Positions 40,228 to 49,680 are shown, counted from the stretch's first letter. The stretch is DNA of 64,000 bases from Streptomyces sp. NBC_01306 (GCF_026340465.1 NZ_JAPEPC010000002.1:62001-126000), one strand, 5' to 3'. The notes: generated by a model not told the origin, from the letters alone. Made by a program: numbers and translations.

Positions 40228-41198
40228 GTGCGTGCTGCGGACCCGCGCGGGAATCGGCCCCGGCCCCCGGCGCCATCATGTCCCCGTCCGCTCCCCCGGC
40301 GGACTTCGCCATACCCGAGCGCCGCCCCGCCGATGTGCTGCGCGGCATGGTGCCCGTCCCGGGCGGGCCGTTCCTGATGGGCGGCGACGACGCCGACGCG
40401 TTTCCGGCCGATGGTGAGGGGCCGGTCAGGGAGGTGGCCGTCGGCGCGTTCCACATCGACGCGGCGTGTGTCACCAACGGCAGCTTCGCCGCCTTCGTGA
40501 AGGCGACCGGATACCGCACCGAGGCCGAACTCATCGGCTGGTCCTATGTCTTCGGCTCCTTCGTACCCCCGCAGGCGCGCCACGCGGTGCTGCCGGGCAC
40601 CGTCCCCGGAGCGCCCTGGTGGCGAGCGGTGACCGGTGCGTACTGGCGCGCCCCCGAGGGTCCGGGCTCATCGGTCGGGGACCGCCGGGGCCACCCGGTG
40701 GTCCATATGTCCTGGAACGACGCGAACGCCTACGCCCGCTGGGCGGGCAAGCGGCTGCCCACCGAGGCCGAGTGGGAGAAGGCTGCCCGCGGCGGGCCGG
40801 CCGGGCTCCGCTTCCCGTGGGGCGACGAGCTGACGCCGCGCGGCAGGGACCGCTGCAACATCTGGCAGGGCGACTTCCCCGTACGGGACCCCCGTGCGGG
40901 CGGCCGCGCGGGCACCGTCCCGGCCACCGCGTACGCCCCCAACGGCTACGGGCTGCACAACACTTCGGGCAATGTCTGGGAGTGGTGCGCCGACCGTTTC
41001 AGCCCCGACTGGCACAGCGCCGACCGCCCGGAGACGCGTACCGACCCCACCGGGCCGCCCACCGGTGAGAACCGGGTGCTGCGCGGCGGTTCGTACCTCT
41101 GCCACCGTTCGTACTGCAATCGCTACCGGGTGGCCGCCCGTACCTCGAACACACCCGACAGCACGACGGGCCACGGCGGGTTCCGCTGCGCACTCTGA
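40224..41198 (+). CDS. Formylglycine-generating enzyme (sulfatase-activating)
   Basis: 324 residues. Complete FGE-sulfatase domain: MVPVPGGPFLMGGDD (42-56), PVVHMSWNDANAYARWAGKRLPTEAEWEKAARGG (158-191), GNVWEWCADRF (249-259) and RVLRGGSYLCHRSYCNRYR. The copper-binding catalytic pair Cys293 and Cys298 has the spacing of the known Streptomyces enzyme, and the C-terminal GGFRCAL closes the fold. It oxidises the CxPxR cysteine of sulfatases to formylglycine, here presumably Cys52 of the neighbouring sulfatase. RBS AAGGAG is inside the ROK gene end. Confidence 0.94.
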   Translation: MSACCGPARESAPAPGAIMSPSAPPADFAIPERRPADVLRGMVPVPGGPFLMGGDDADAFPADGEGPVREVAVGAFHIDAACVTNGSFAAFVKATGYRTEAELIGWSYVFGSFVPPQARHAVLPGTVPGAPWWRAVTGAYWRAPEGPGSSVGDRRGHPVVHMSWNDANAYARWAGKRLPTEAEWEKAARGGPAGLRFPWGDELTPRGRDRCNIWQGDFPVRDPRAGGRAGTVPATAYAPNGYGLHNTSGNVWEWCADRFSPDWHSADRPETRTDPTGPPTGENRVLRGGSYLCHRSYCNRYRVAARTSNTPDSTTGHGGFRCAL

Positions 41199-41237
41199 GG
41201 GGTGGCACCGCGGCGGCCCCGGTACGGGCCCGCCCGG

Positions 41238-43526
41238 TCAGGCCGCCTTGCGCTCCTTGCGCTCCTCGCGGGCCGCGACCGGCACGTCGAGGGTGCGGGC
41301 GAGGCCGACCACTCCCTCGTCGAGGCGCTGCAGATGCCGCAGGACGCGGTAGGTGACCGTGCCCGACCGGAGCACTTCGGACGAGCTGCTCTCCAGCATG
41401 GCGGCGATGCTGGCGCCGGACTCGACCTCGCCCGCGGCGTTCTCGTCCGCCACCCGGGCCACGATCACGTCGATGTTGTGCGCGATTCGCACGCCGGACC
41501 GCTCCAGCCGGGGATCGGCCGCGATGGTCTTGCTGTACGGCACCAGCTCGGCCGTCGCGGCGAGCGAACGCGCGTGGTACGCACAGGTCTCCAGCACCGC
41601 CACCAGATAGCGGGCGGTCTGCCGCCGCACCCGCAGCGGCGTGATGGGGTGCGTCAGCGGCTGGGTCGAGCGGCGCAGATCGTCCAGGGCGGTGTCGAGA
41701 TCGCGCGCCATGTCCAGGAGGTCGACCGGGGGGCCGCCGCTGAGCTGGGACACGGCGGCCGACGCGACGTCCCGCAGCCTGGCCAGCACCGTGGCGAGCT
41801 CCTCGTCGGTACGGCGGTCGGTGTGCACCGGGAGCACCAGCACGGCCGCGATGATCCCGCAGGCGGCGCCCAGCGCCGTCTCCTCGATCCGCAGCACCAG
41901 CACGGAGAAGCTGTAGGTGTTGAGGAGTGTGTAGAGCAGGCCCAGCATCGCCGTGACGAAGAAGGACATCAGCGCGTACGAGAGGGGCGCGGTGAAGAAC
42001 ATCCCGAAGATGAAGAGCAGGACCAGGGCGAACGCGGTCCAGGTGTGGTTGCCGACCAGCCCCGCGAGAGCGACACCGGCGACGACACCGAGGACCGTGC
42101 CGAGCAGCCTCCGGTAGCCCTTGACGAGGATCTCGCCGGTGGACGCGGTGTTGAGGAAGACCACCCAGCAGGTCAGGACTGCCCAGTACCAGCGCTGGCT
42201 GGACAGGAACTCGCCGCCGATGATGGCCAGCGTCGAGCCGACCGAGACCTGGAACGCCGTCCTCGTGGTGCGCCGCTGCAGTCCGGTGCGGTCCTCCTCG
42301 GTCTCCTCGGCGCGGACGATGGCCACGTCCTCGGCCTCGAACTCCTCGCGGGAGCGGGTCGTTTCAGGAGTGTCGTCCGATTCGTCCTGCGGCCCGTCCA
42401 GCGCGAGCCGCAGCCCGAGCACGGAGCGCGCTGCCTCACCGAGTCCACGGAACACGTCCTGCACGGCGAGCGAGGCGCGCGGCAGATTCTCCTCGTCCCG
42501 GTAGCCGAGCAGCCTGTTGCGGAGATGGGCCAGGGCCGTGCCGCGCTCGTCGGGGGCCAGCCGGGTCACCACCAGATGCAGCGCGTTCAGATCCCGGCGC
42601 AGCAGGGCTGTGATCTCGTCCGTCCCGCCGATGCCTCCGGCGTCGCCGTCGGCCTGTGCGGTGGTCGCGGAAGCCGGGACCGGTGCGTTCGGCAGATGCA
42701 GGGTGAGGGTGTCCGCGCGTTCCGCGCTGCGGGCGTTGAGCAGCAGCATCCCGAGACGCTCGGCGGCGATCTCCGCGTCCGCGATCCTGCGCTGCACCAG
42801 CGCCGCCGCTGCCGGGTCACTGGTGCCGGTCTCCAGCTGGCCCTGGATCATCAGCGCCGTCTGGTGCAGCCGTGCGGTGCGTCCGCGCAGATCGTCGAGG
42901 ATCTTGTCGAGCTGCGCGGGGGTGGCGTCCAGCAGCTCTATGTGGGTGGCCACCAGTTGCGCGAGCCGAGCTCTGAAGGCCTCGCGCAGCCGGCCGAGGG
43001 TGCGCTCGGGTGTCTCGGGCACGACGGCGAACCGTACGACCGCGCTGCTCGCGAAGGCGATGGCCAGCGTCAGATACAGCGAGGGCAGAGTGGCGACCGT
43101 GGCGTGCACGAACAGCGAGATGAAGTAGACCTGGAACCCGATCAGCCCGAGCGCAGTGCCGCGGTCACCGAAGCGCCGGGAGTAGACAGCCCCGAAGATC
43201 AGCAGGACGAAGAAGATGTCGCCTGCGATGACACGGCTGTTGAGCAGCGCCCCCAGAGACATCGACGTGAGGGCGACGGGGAGGGCGAAGCCGAGCGTGA
43301 TGGCCTGGCCGCGTACGTCCTTCTCCCTGATCGCGAAGGTGGAGACCATGGCCGCCATCGCCCCGGCGACGAGGAGGGGGACGGCTGTGTGGAACAGCGC
43401 GAGCACGATGAGCGCGAGCCCGATCGCCGCGACGGTCCGCAGCCCCGCCATCAGTCGCAGGAATCCCGGGTCGGATGCCGCGTAGCGGTCCCAGGTTCCG
43501 GTCCGTGTCCGCCGTGTTGCTGCCAT
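41238..43526 (-). CDS. FUSC-family inner-membrane transporter
   Basis: 762 residues. Two hydrophobic blocks of about six helices each (residues 25-170 and 425-570) are separated by a long soluble, charged domain (about 180-410), and a cytoplasmic tail follows. The second block starts RTAFQVSVGSTLAIIGGEFLSSQRWYW and ends GAACGIIAAVLVLPVHTDRR, the FUSC signature. Proteins of this class export aromatic acids or similar compounds. Start ATG 43526. Convergent with the FGE gene. Confidence 0.87.
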   Translation of the reverse strand: MAATRRTRTGTWDRYAASDPGFLRLMAGLRTVAAIGLALIVLALFHTAVPLLVAGAMAAMVSTFAIREKDVRGQAITLGFALPVALTSMSLGALLNSRVIAGDIFFVLLIFGAVYSRRFGDRGTALGLIGFQVYFISLFVHATVATLPSLYLTLAIAFASSAVVRFAVVPETPERTLGRLREAFRARLAQLVATHIELLDATPAQLDKILDDLRGRTARLHQTALMIQGQLETGTSDPAAAALVQRRIADAEIAAERLGMLLLNARSAERADTLTLHLPNAPVPASATTAQADGDAGGIGGTDEITALLRRDLNALHLVVTRLAPDERGTALAHLRNRLLGYRDEENLPRASLAVQDVFRGLGEAARSVLGLRLALDGPQDESDDTPETTRSREEFEAEDVAIVRAEETEEDRTGLQRRTTRTAFQVSVGSTLAIIGGEFLSSQRWYWAVLTCWVVFLNTASTGEILVKGYRRLLGTVLGVVAGVALAGLVGNHTWTAFALVLLFIFGMFFTAPLSYALMSFFVTAMLGLLYTLLNTYSFSVLVLRIEETALGAACGIIAAVLVLPVHTDRRTDEELATVLARLRDVASAAVSQLSGGPPVDLLDMARDLDTALDDLRRSTQPLTHPITPLRVRRQTARYLVAVLETCAYHARSLAATAELVPYSKTIAADPRLERSGVRIAHNIDVIVARVADENAAGEVESGASIAAMLESSSSEVLRSGTVTYRVLRHLQRLDEGVVGLARTLDVPVAAREERKERKAA

Positions 43527-43613
43527 CGCGCTGCCGTACTCCCCTGTTCTCCGGCCCTGGTCCGGTTACGCCCCCCAGCATCGCATGGCCGGGTTCTCCG
43601 GGATCCGAGCAGG

Positions 43614-45254
43614 TCAGGGGCGGATCGGATCGGGCAGTCCGGGAGCACTCCCGGGATCGGCGTCGGGGTGCGCCCTGAGGTGGCCGGCGCCCGAGCGGAC
43701 CGCCCACCCGAAGACCGCCAGTGAGACCACGGCCACCACCGCCGAGTCGTACGGGGCCGGCAGCCGTCCCGATCCGCCGAAGCTCCCGAGCCAGGACAGC
43801 AGGGTCAGCGCGGCCAGATAGAAGACCAGCCAGGCTCCGCTGCGCAGTTCGTCGCGCGGGGACGGGCCTTCGGTGCCGCGCCGCAGCATCAGGAACAGCG
43901 GAACACCCGCGAGCACCAGCGGCAGCGCGAGCCGCAGGTCGTGCCAGCCCGACCAGAAGACGAACTCGCCCGACACCATAAAACTGACCGGCGCGATCCA
44001 GCGCACTCCGGGCACCCGGCCGTCCGCCCGCGGCACTCCCCGCTCCCGGTCGTGCGCCCGGAACACCGCGGCGGCGACCGCGGATGCCGCGTAGATGAGC
44101 AGATACATGTCGCCCATGACGCTGACGATGTCCTGCCAGCCGCCGAACGGCAGCATGAAGACGACGATGACGGCGAGATTGAGCAGCAGCGCCCGGTGCG
44201 CCGTTCCGGAGCGGGGATCGATCCGCATGAAGAAGCGGGGCAGCAGGCCGTTCTTGGCCAGCGCGTAGGTGTGCCGGGCGTCGATGGCCACTCCGACGTA
44301 CGCCGAACCGCCCGGGGAGAGCACCGCGTCCGCGTAGAGCAGGGTCGCGAGCCAGTGCAGGTTGAGTACGAGGGCGAGCTGGCCGAAGGGCGAGTCGAAG
44401 TTGACGCCGTGCCAGCCGTGGCCCAGCAGGGAGTCGGGGACGGTGAAGAGGAACGCCAGCTGGAGCGCGAGGTAGACCAGGACGGCCAGCGCGATCCCGG
44501 TGAGTACAGCGGCGGGTACGGTCCTGCGCGGATTGCGGGCCTCGCCGGAGAAGTCGAGGGGCGCCTGGAATCCGTTCACGGAGTACACGATGCCGCCGCC
44601 GGCGAGGGCGGTGAGGCAGGCCGCGTAGCCGTACGGTGCGAAGCCGCCGTGGTCGGTGAGGCGGCCGGAGTGGGTGCCCGAGAGGAAGAGGGCGATCACG
44701 GTGACGACGGGGATGACGACCTTGAGGACTGACACCAGGTTGTTCAGCCGTGCGAACACGCGCACCGCGAACCAGTTGAGCACCGTCAGCAGCGCGCTCA
44801 GCGCGGCGGCCACGCCGAGGCCGGTCGCGGTGAGTCGGCCTCCGTGGTAGAGGCCGGGCAGGTAGTGCGCCGCGTACTGCATGATGGCGCTGATCTCCGC
44901 GGCCGTGCCGCCGACCGACAGCAGGACGGACCAGCCGATCACGGTGCCGACCAGCCGCCCACTGGCGTACAGCGGCCAGCGCACGGTGCCTCCGCCCTCC
45001 GGACGGGTCGCCCCGAGCTCCACCATCACCAGCGCGACCAGGGCGCACAGCGCACCGGCGGCGATCCAGGACAGCAGGGCGGCGGGCCCCGCGGTCTGGG
45101 CGGCGTACAGGGCGGCGAACAGCCAGCCCGAGCCGAGGATGTTGGAGAACCCGATCGCTGTCAGGCCCCAGAACCCGAGGTCCATGCGGAGCCGGTACTC
45201 CTGGGAGAGTGCGGCCGGGACGGCACGTGCTTCCGGTGGCTGGTTCTGCGGCAC
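43614..45254 (-). CDS. APC-superfamily amino-acid/polyamine permease
   Basis: 546 residues from GTG 45254, with GAGGAG upstream. Twelve to fourteen helices start at about residue 30 (LGFWGLTAIGFSNILGSGWLFAALYAA), containing the G-x-G-like substrate motif of APC carriers in helix 1. GFQAPLDFSGEARNPRRTVP (about 225) is the conserved cytoplasmic loop. The protein ends in a Pro/Asp-rich tail. Substrate unknown; related Streptomyces proteins are annotated as amino-acid permeases. Confidence 0.88.
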   Translation of the reverse strand: MPQNQPPEARAVPAALSQEYRLRMDLGFWGLTAIGFSNILGSGWLFAALYAAQTAGPAALLSWIAAGALCALVALVMVELGATRPEGGGTVRWPLYASGRLVGTVIGWSVLLSVGGTAAEISAIMQYAAHYLPGLYHGGRLTATGLGVAAALSALLTVLNWFAVRVFARLNNLVSVLKVVIPVVTVIALFLSGTHSGRLTDHGGFAPYGYAACLTALAGGGIVYSVNGFQAPLDFSGEARNPRRTVPAAVLTGIALAVLVYLALQLAFLFTVPDSLLGHGWHGVNFDSPFGQLALVLNLHWLATLLYADAVLSPGGSAYVGVAIDARHTYALAKNGLLPRFFMRIDPRSGTAHRALLLNLAVIVVFMLPFGGWQDIVSVMGDMYLLIYAASAVAAAVFRAHDRERGVPRADGRVPGVRWIAPVSFMVSGEFVFWSGWHDLRLALPLVLAGVPLFLMLRRGTEGPSPRDELRSGAWLVFYLAALTLLSWLGSFGGSGRLPAPYDSAVVAVVSLAVFGWAVRSGAGHLRAHPDADPGSAPGLPDPIRP

Positions 45255-45611
45255 GTGACACGTCTCCTCGCCTGCTGCGTGACCTTCGGGTGCCCAGCGT
45301 GCCACGCGTTACTGCGGACGTAGCCGTAGTCGGGAGATTGCCGCGCTGCGTGATCAGCGGGTGCCCGTACCGAATTCACCTCGGCGGAGCGTCGGGAGGG
45401 AATCACAGGACGGGATTCAAGGGGCGGGGAGAACCGGAGAGTGCGCGAAGCGGGCGGTATTTCCGGTTTCCAACCCGGAAGCACCATGAGGGAATTCCTG
45501 AACACACCGAGCGCGGTGCGGAATGGCAGGCTGTTCGCGGAATCCGTAGTGCCTCCCGCATGGGCCTGCTCATACGCTCAGGCGCTGATCACCTGTCTCT
45601 GGATACCTGTC
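45255..45611. other. Intergenic region upstream of the APC permease
   Basis: 357 bases carrying the APC promoter and the 3' flank of the secreted-protein gene. One small inverted repeat TTCCGG-N8-CCGGAA is at 45461-45480. Open frames across it are antisense shadows. No gene is supported. Confidence 0.4.
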
Positions 45612-46100
45612 TCAGAAAACGAACGGACCGGGAGACTGCGCCGTCGTGGCGTTGCAGTCGATACTCACGCCGAAGATGGTCATGGACAGCGCGGTACCGC
45701 CGGTGTACGAGTCGAGGCTGTCGCCGGCGGCGACCGTTCCGGTGAGCGGGCCGATGGTGACGGCGGAGCCGGCCGGGAGGTCCGGGTTCTTCGTCCCGGA
45801 GAACACGGTGGTGCCGCTGCCGTTCTTCGCGAGGGTGAGGGTCGCGGCCATGGAGTCCGCGCCGACATGGACGGGGGTGGTCACTGCGGAGGTCAGGGTG
45901 ATCGTCGCCGCCGTGCCGCTCTGGGTGGCGGTCAGCGTGGCCGAACCGCCGCCCCAGGTACCGCAGTCGTACGTGGCTGTCGCCGTCTGCGGCGTCACGG
46001 CTGACGCCGATGAGGTGAAGCCGAGGCCCACCACCGCCGCCGCTCCCACAGCGACTGCCGCACGCAGGACGGCTCTGCTGCTTCTGCTTCCGTGCCTCAT
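45612..46100 (-). CDS. Small secreted beta-rich protein
   Basis: 162 residues from ATG 46100, RBS GAAGGAAG. Signal peptide about 1-33 (cleavage near ASA). The mature part of about 129 residues is Thr/Gly/Ala/Ser-rich with alternating hydrophobic positions, suggesting a beta-sandwich. It has two cysteines (in YDCGTWGG and in SIDCNA) that could form one disulfide, and ends SPGPFVF. Comparable small secreted proteins of unknown function are common in Streptomyces. No enzyme motif is seen. Confidence 0.75.
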   Translation of the reverse strand: MRHGSRSSRAVLRAAVAVGAAAVVGLGFTSSASAVTPQTATATYDCGTWGGGSATLTATQSGTAATITLTSAVTTPVHVGADSMAATLTLAKNGSGTTVFSGTKNPDLPAGSAVTIGPLTGTVAAGDSLDSYTGGTALSMTIFGVSIDCNATTAQSPGPFVF

Positions 46101-46327
46101 AAGTCTTCCTTCCTTCAGTTGAGTTGACCTTTCGGGCGTACCGATACCCGTCGCATTTCCCTCCCGGGCGCTCGCCGATTTCCCGGCAGCTTTCCCGGTC
46201 GGTTGCCGGAGAGAATTACTGACTGCGTTCTCGGACACAGTCCGGCCGGGGGCCGGATCCGGTCCGGTACCAAAGTCATCTGACGAGCCGTCGGATGCCG
46301 TTGTTCATTGATGCGCGGGTGGCAAGT

Positions 46328-46356
46328 GATTACAAGAGACACGGCCTTGATTCTTA
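46328..46356 (-). promoter_or_regulatory. Possible promoter of the small secreted protein gene
   Basis: On the minus strand TTAAGA (46356-46351), a 17-base spacer and TGTAAT (46333-46328). It would give an untranslated leader of about 220 bases. Confidence 0.35.
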
Positions 46357-46429
46357 ACAGCACCTCACCCCTCAATGGCACCAGAACAAGCCAACCCGGA
46401 CCGCCGAGAAGGCCGGGAACGATCCGGGG

Positions 46430-46501
46430 CGGTCCGGGAGCGGTCCGGGAGCGCCGGCCCCCAGGATCACCGGCCGGTGGCGGATCCCGGTGGCGGATCC
46501 C
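46430..46501. repeat. Two short tandem duplications
   Basis: CGGTCCGGGAG occurs twice in tandem (46430-46451), and GGTGGCGGATCCC twice in tandem (46476-46501). Confidence 0.85.
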
Positions 46502-46666
46502 GGACCCGGCAGCGCATTACCCCAGGTCCAGGCATCATCGCAGGTCAAAGGTGGTGGCGTAACAAGGGCGAAATATTCTGGACGTAGCTTGGGCGACCGG
46601 TGGTGAACGGCACTGCCGGGCCACGCCGCCAGGTGTGGGTCGTGCGAGGAGAACGGGAGCGGCGCC

Positions 46667-47431
46667 ATGGAACACACCTCGTCGGCCTCTTCCGAACCTT
46701 CCCCCGCACGGCGGGCCGACCGGGCCCGCAACGTCGCCGAGGTGCTGCGGCAGCAGGCCGCCGCGGGCCTGTACCCCACCGGTTTCCTGCCGGACGAACG
46801 CCTGCTGTCGAAGGACTTCGGCGTCTCCCGCAACACGGTCCGCCAGGCCCTGCTCATCCTGCGGGACGAGGGCCTTGTCGAGCGCCGGCGGGGTGTGGGG
46901 ACGGTGCTGCTCAACCGCAAGCACTCCCATCCGCTGGAACGGCTGGCCGGACTGGCCGAAACACTGAAGTCGCACGGCACGGTCGACAACGAGGTCAGGG
47001 CCGGCGGCACGGTCGTCCCACCCGCGCAGGTCGCCCGCCGCCTCTTGGTACCGGACGGTGAACCGGTGGTCCGCCTGGAGCGCCTGCGGCGCCTGGACGG
47101 TATGCCGCTGTCCCTGGACCTCACCTATCTGCCGGTCGACATCGGGCTGCCGCTCCTTGACCTCGACCTGCGGAACCAGGACGTGTTCGCGCTCATCGAG
47201 CAGTCCTGTGGCCAGCGGCTGGGCGCCGCTGAGGTGACGGTCCAGGCCGTGAACGCCGACCCCCACACCGCACAGATCCTGGCGGCGCCCGTGGGGACCG
47301 CCCTGTTCGCGGTGGAGCGCCTCAGCAGGCTCGCGGACGGGCGGCCGGTGGACCTGGAGTTCCTCTCCGTACGCGGCGACCGGCTCACGCTCCAGGCCGA
47401 TCTGCACCGCACCGGCCCAGCCGCCGGCTGA
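46667..47431 (+). CDS. GntR/HutC-family transcriptional regulator
   Basis: 254 residues from ATG 46667, RBS GGGAG. N-terminal winged HTH: NVAEVLRQQAAAGLYPTGFLPDERLLSKDFGVSRNTVRQALLILRDEGLVERRRGVGTVL (about 21-80). The UTRA ligand domain follows (about 95-245: RRLDGMPLSLDLTYLPVDIGLPLL, DVFALIEQSCGQRLGAAEVTVQA). It precedes the MFS exporter gene on the same strand by 160 bases and may control it. Ligand unknown. Confidence 0.9.
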   Translation: MEHTSSASSEPSPARRADRARNVAEVLRQQAAAGLYPTGFLPDERLLSKDFGVSRNTVRQALLILRDEGLVERRRGVGTVLLNRKHSHPLERLAGLAETLKSHGTVDNEVRAGGTVVPPAQVARRLLVPDGEPVVRLERLRRLDGMPLSLDLTYLPVDIGLPLLDLDLRNQDVFALIEQSCGQRLGAAEVTVQAVNADPHTAQILAAPVGTALFAVERLSRLADGRPVDLEFLSVRGDRLTLQADLHRTGPAAG

Positions 47432-47435
47432 CGCC

Positions 47436-47494
47436 CACGCTTCTCCCTCCCCTCGACTCCCCTCCCCTACCGCCTAAGCCCTCCCCCCCCCTCC
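47436..47494. other. Polypyrimidine tract
   Basis: About 60 bases that are nearly all C and T on the plus strand, including a run of eight or more C, between the GntR and MFS genes. It may be a slippage-prone or unusual-structure site. Confidence 0.5.
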
Positions 47495-47590
47495 TTGCCA
47501 AGACCGTTCGGACGCTGCTCCGGTCTGCTCTTCCCACCTGTCCGTTCCGCCCCGCGGGTGCTTGACGCGCCCGCCGACCAGGAGGGTCCC

Positions 47591-49126
47591 GTGCCCCGTT
47601 GCCCGGCCGTCCCCGAGCCTGTCCGGCCTCAGTCCCGGCCTCCGAGCAGCCGTACGACCGGCCGCAGGACGGCCGGATCACGCGCGACCGTCGTCGTCAT
47701 GTGTCTGTGCGTCACCCTGGTGGTGGGCATGGTCTCGGCCGTCAATCTGGCGATCCCCTCGCTGTCGGCCGGCTCGCTGCACCCCTCCGCTGCGTCCGTG
47801 CTCTGGGTCGTCGACGGTTACGTGGCCGTCTTCGCGTGTCTGGTCGTTCCAGCGGGTGCGGTGGCCGACCGCATGGGCCGCAAGGGCGTCCTCCTCACCG
47901 GCCTCGGTGTGTTCACTCTGGGCTGTGTACTGGCCGCCGCGGCACCCGATGTGGGGGTGCTGATCGCCGGACGGATGCTCAGCGGTGTGGGGGCCGCCGC
48001 AGTCCTGCCCACCACCCTGGCGCTCATGGTCACCGGCGCTCCCGATCACCGGCGGTCGCGTCTCATCGCGCTGTGGGCCTCCATGACGGGACTGGCCGCC
48101 GTGCTCGGAAACGTCGGCGGCGGCGCGGCGATCCAGAGCGGATCCTGGCGCTCCCTGTTCCTGTACGCGGCCCCCCTTGCCCTTGTAGCCCTGCTGCTGG
48201 CGGCCTGTGTCGCCCCCACGTCGCCCCGTCTCGCCCGGCCGGTCGGCCCGGTCAGCGCTCTGCTGCTGACCCTTGGCTTTCTGGCCCTGCTCTTCGCCAT
48301 CGTCTCCGGACCCGAACAGGGCTGGGGCAGCGGACAGGTCCTGGGCGCCTTCGCCGCCGCAGTCGTCCTGCTGGCTCTCTGGACCGTCCACGAACTGCGG
48401 GAGGAGCACCCGATCCTCGATCCCCGGCTGCTGGCCGGCCCGGCCGTGCGGGCGGGCGCCGTGGGCATGGTGTCCGTCTTCCTCGGCATGTTCGGCCTGT
48501 TCTATCTGAACGGCCAGTACCTCCAGTACGTCAAGGGCTACTCCGCCCTCGGGGCCGGTGTCCGCCTGCTGCCCATGGCCGCCGCCCTGCTACTGGCCCC
48601 GCGCTGCGCGACGGCGCTCAGCCACCGTCTGGACCGGCGGACCGTCATCAGCCTCGGACTGCTCGTCCTGGCGGGCGGACTGTGCACCGTCTCGCGGGTC
48701 GGCCCGGACACCCCTTATCCGGTGTACGCGCTCGGGGCGGGGCTGACAGCGGCCGGGTGCGGGCTGGCCACCCCGCTGCTCTCCGAGACCCTGATGTCGG
48801 CCCTGCCGGCTGACCGGGCAGGGCTCGGCTCCGGGCTGCAGAGCCTGACCCGCGAACTGGGCAGCGCGCTCGGTGTGGCCCTCACCGGCACCCTGATCAC
48901 CGCGGGCTTCACGGCCAGGCTGCCCGCTGCCCTGCGGGGCCCGGACGCGCCCACCACAGTGGCCGGCGCCGAGGGCATGAGCGCCGGTCCGGAGCTGCAC
49001 CGGGCCGTGATCACCGCCTTCACCGACTCGCTCAGCACCAGCATGCTGGTGCTGGCCGGTCTGGTCCTCGCCGCGGGCGCTCTCGTCCTCACCTGGCTGC
49101 CTGCGGAATCCCCCGTACGGACCTGA
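47591..49126 (+). CDS. MFS drug/metabolite exporter, DHA2 (14-helix) type
   Basis: 511 residues from GTG 47591, with GGAGGG six bases upstream. Fourteen hydrophobic segments. Motif A reads GAVADRMGRKGVLLTG (about 95-110), and motif C-like GLAAVLGNVGGGAAIQSGSWRSLFL (about 170) marks antiporters of the QacA/EmrB group. It exports small toxic compounds in exchange for protons. Probably regulated by the adjacent GntR protein (inference from position). Confidence 0.9.
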   Translation: MPRCPAVPEPVRPQSRPPSSRTTGRRTAGSRATVVVMCLCVTLVVGMVSAVNLAIPSLSAGSLHPSAASVLWVVDGYVAVFACLVVPAGAVADRMGRKGVLLTGLGVFTLGCVLAAAAPDVGVLIAGRMLSGVGAAAVLPTTLALMVTGAPDHRRSRLIALWASMTGLAAVLGNVGGGAAIQSGSWRSLFLYAAPLALVALLLAACVAPTSPRLARPVGPVSALLLTLGFLALLFAIVSGPEQGWGSGQVLGAFAAAVVLLALWTVHELREEHPILDPRLLAGPAVRAGAVGMVSVFLGMFGLFYLNGQYLQYVKGYSALGAGVRLLPMAAALLLAPRCATALSHRLDRRTVISLGLLVLAGGLCTVSRVGPDTPYPVYALGAGLTAAGCGLATPLLSETLMSALPADRAGLGSGLQSLTRELGSALGVALTGTLITAGFTARLPAALRGPDAPTTVAGAEGMSAGPELHRAVITAFTDSLSTSMLVLAGLVLAAGALVLTWLPAESPVRT

Positions 49127-49206
49127 GGCCCGGCGATGAATTCCGGTCCGGGCGACAGTCAGTACAGACGCAGAAGCGGATACGACGACGACCGCAGGAG
49201 AGTCCC

Positions 49207-49680
49207 ATGCCCAGGATCACCCCCAACCTCTGGTTCGACACCGAGGGCGAGGAGGCCGCCGCGTTCTACGTGTCGGTGTTCCCCCGCTCGGAGATCAAGC
49301 ACGTCACGCACTACACCGCGGCCGGGCCCCGGCCCGCGGGCACCGTACTGACCGTCGACTTCGTCCTGGACGGCCAGGAGTACACCGCGATCAACGGCGG
49401 TCCCCAGTTCACCTTCGACGAGGCCATCTCGCTCATGGTCAAGTGCGCCGACCAGGAGGAGATCGACTACTACTGGGCCAAGCTGAGCGAGGGCGGCCAG
49501 GAAGGACCGTGCGGCTGGCTCAAGGACAAGTACGGGGTGTCCTGGCAGGTCGCGCCCACCGGGTTGCACGAAATCCTCACCGACCCCGACCCCACGCGCG
49601 GCGAGCGGGCGATGAAGGCCGTGTTCGGCATGAAGAAACTGGATCTGGCCGCGATCCGCGCCGCCGCCGACCGGGCGTAG
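49207..49680 (+). CDS. VOC-superfamily protein (PhnB / 3-demethylubiquinone-like)
   Basis: 157 residues. MPRITPNLWFDTEGEEAAAFYVSVFPRSEI, EYTAINGGPQFTFDEAISLMVKC and GGQEGPCGWLKDKYGVSWQVAP are the landmarks of the PhnB-like branch of the vicinal-oxygen-chelate fold. These are small cytoplasmic homodimers; despite the historical name there is no methyltransferase domain, and the role is unknown. RBS CAGGAGAG lies before ATG 49207. The stop is part of a shared hairpin with the convergent AraC gene. Confidence 0.88.
   Translation: MPRITPNLWFDTEGEEAAAFYVSVFPRSEIKHVTHYTAAGPRPAGTVLTVDFVLDGQEYTAINGGPQFTFDEAISLMVKCADQEEIDYYWAKLSEGGQEGPCGWLKDKYGVSWQVAPTGLHEILTDPDPTRGERAMKAVFGMKKLDLAAIRAAADRA

Larger units (their letters stand above)
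46101..46666. other. Long intergenic region with short tandem duplications
   Basis: 566 bases between divergent genes. It holds the promoter candidate at 46328-46356, an 11-bp duplication (CGGTCCGGGAG at 46430 and 46441) and a 13-bp duplication (GGTGGCGGATCCC at 46476 and 46489). No small gene or clear operator for the GntR protein is seen. Confidence 0.45.

Noticed and set aside
41202..43724. An 840-codon plus-strand frame opposite the FUSC transporter
   Set aside because: Extremely rich in Arg, Gly, Glu and Gln, without hydrophobic structure; it is a shadow of the minus-strand membrane protein.
45441..46004. Plus-strand frame over the APC/secreted-protein gap
   Set aside because: It overlaps the secreted-protein gene antisense, has no RBS and becomes repetitive Gly/Arg sequence; the minus-strand gene has a signal peptide and RBS.
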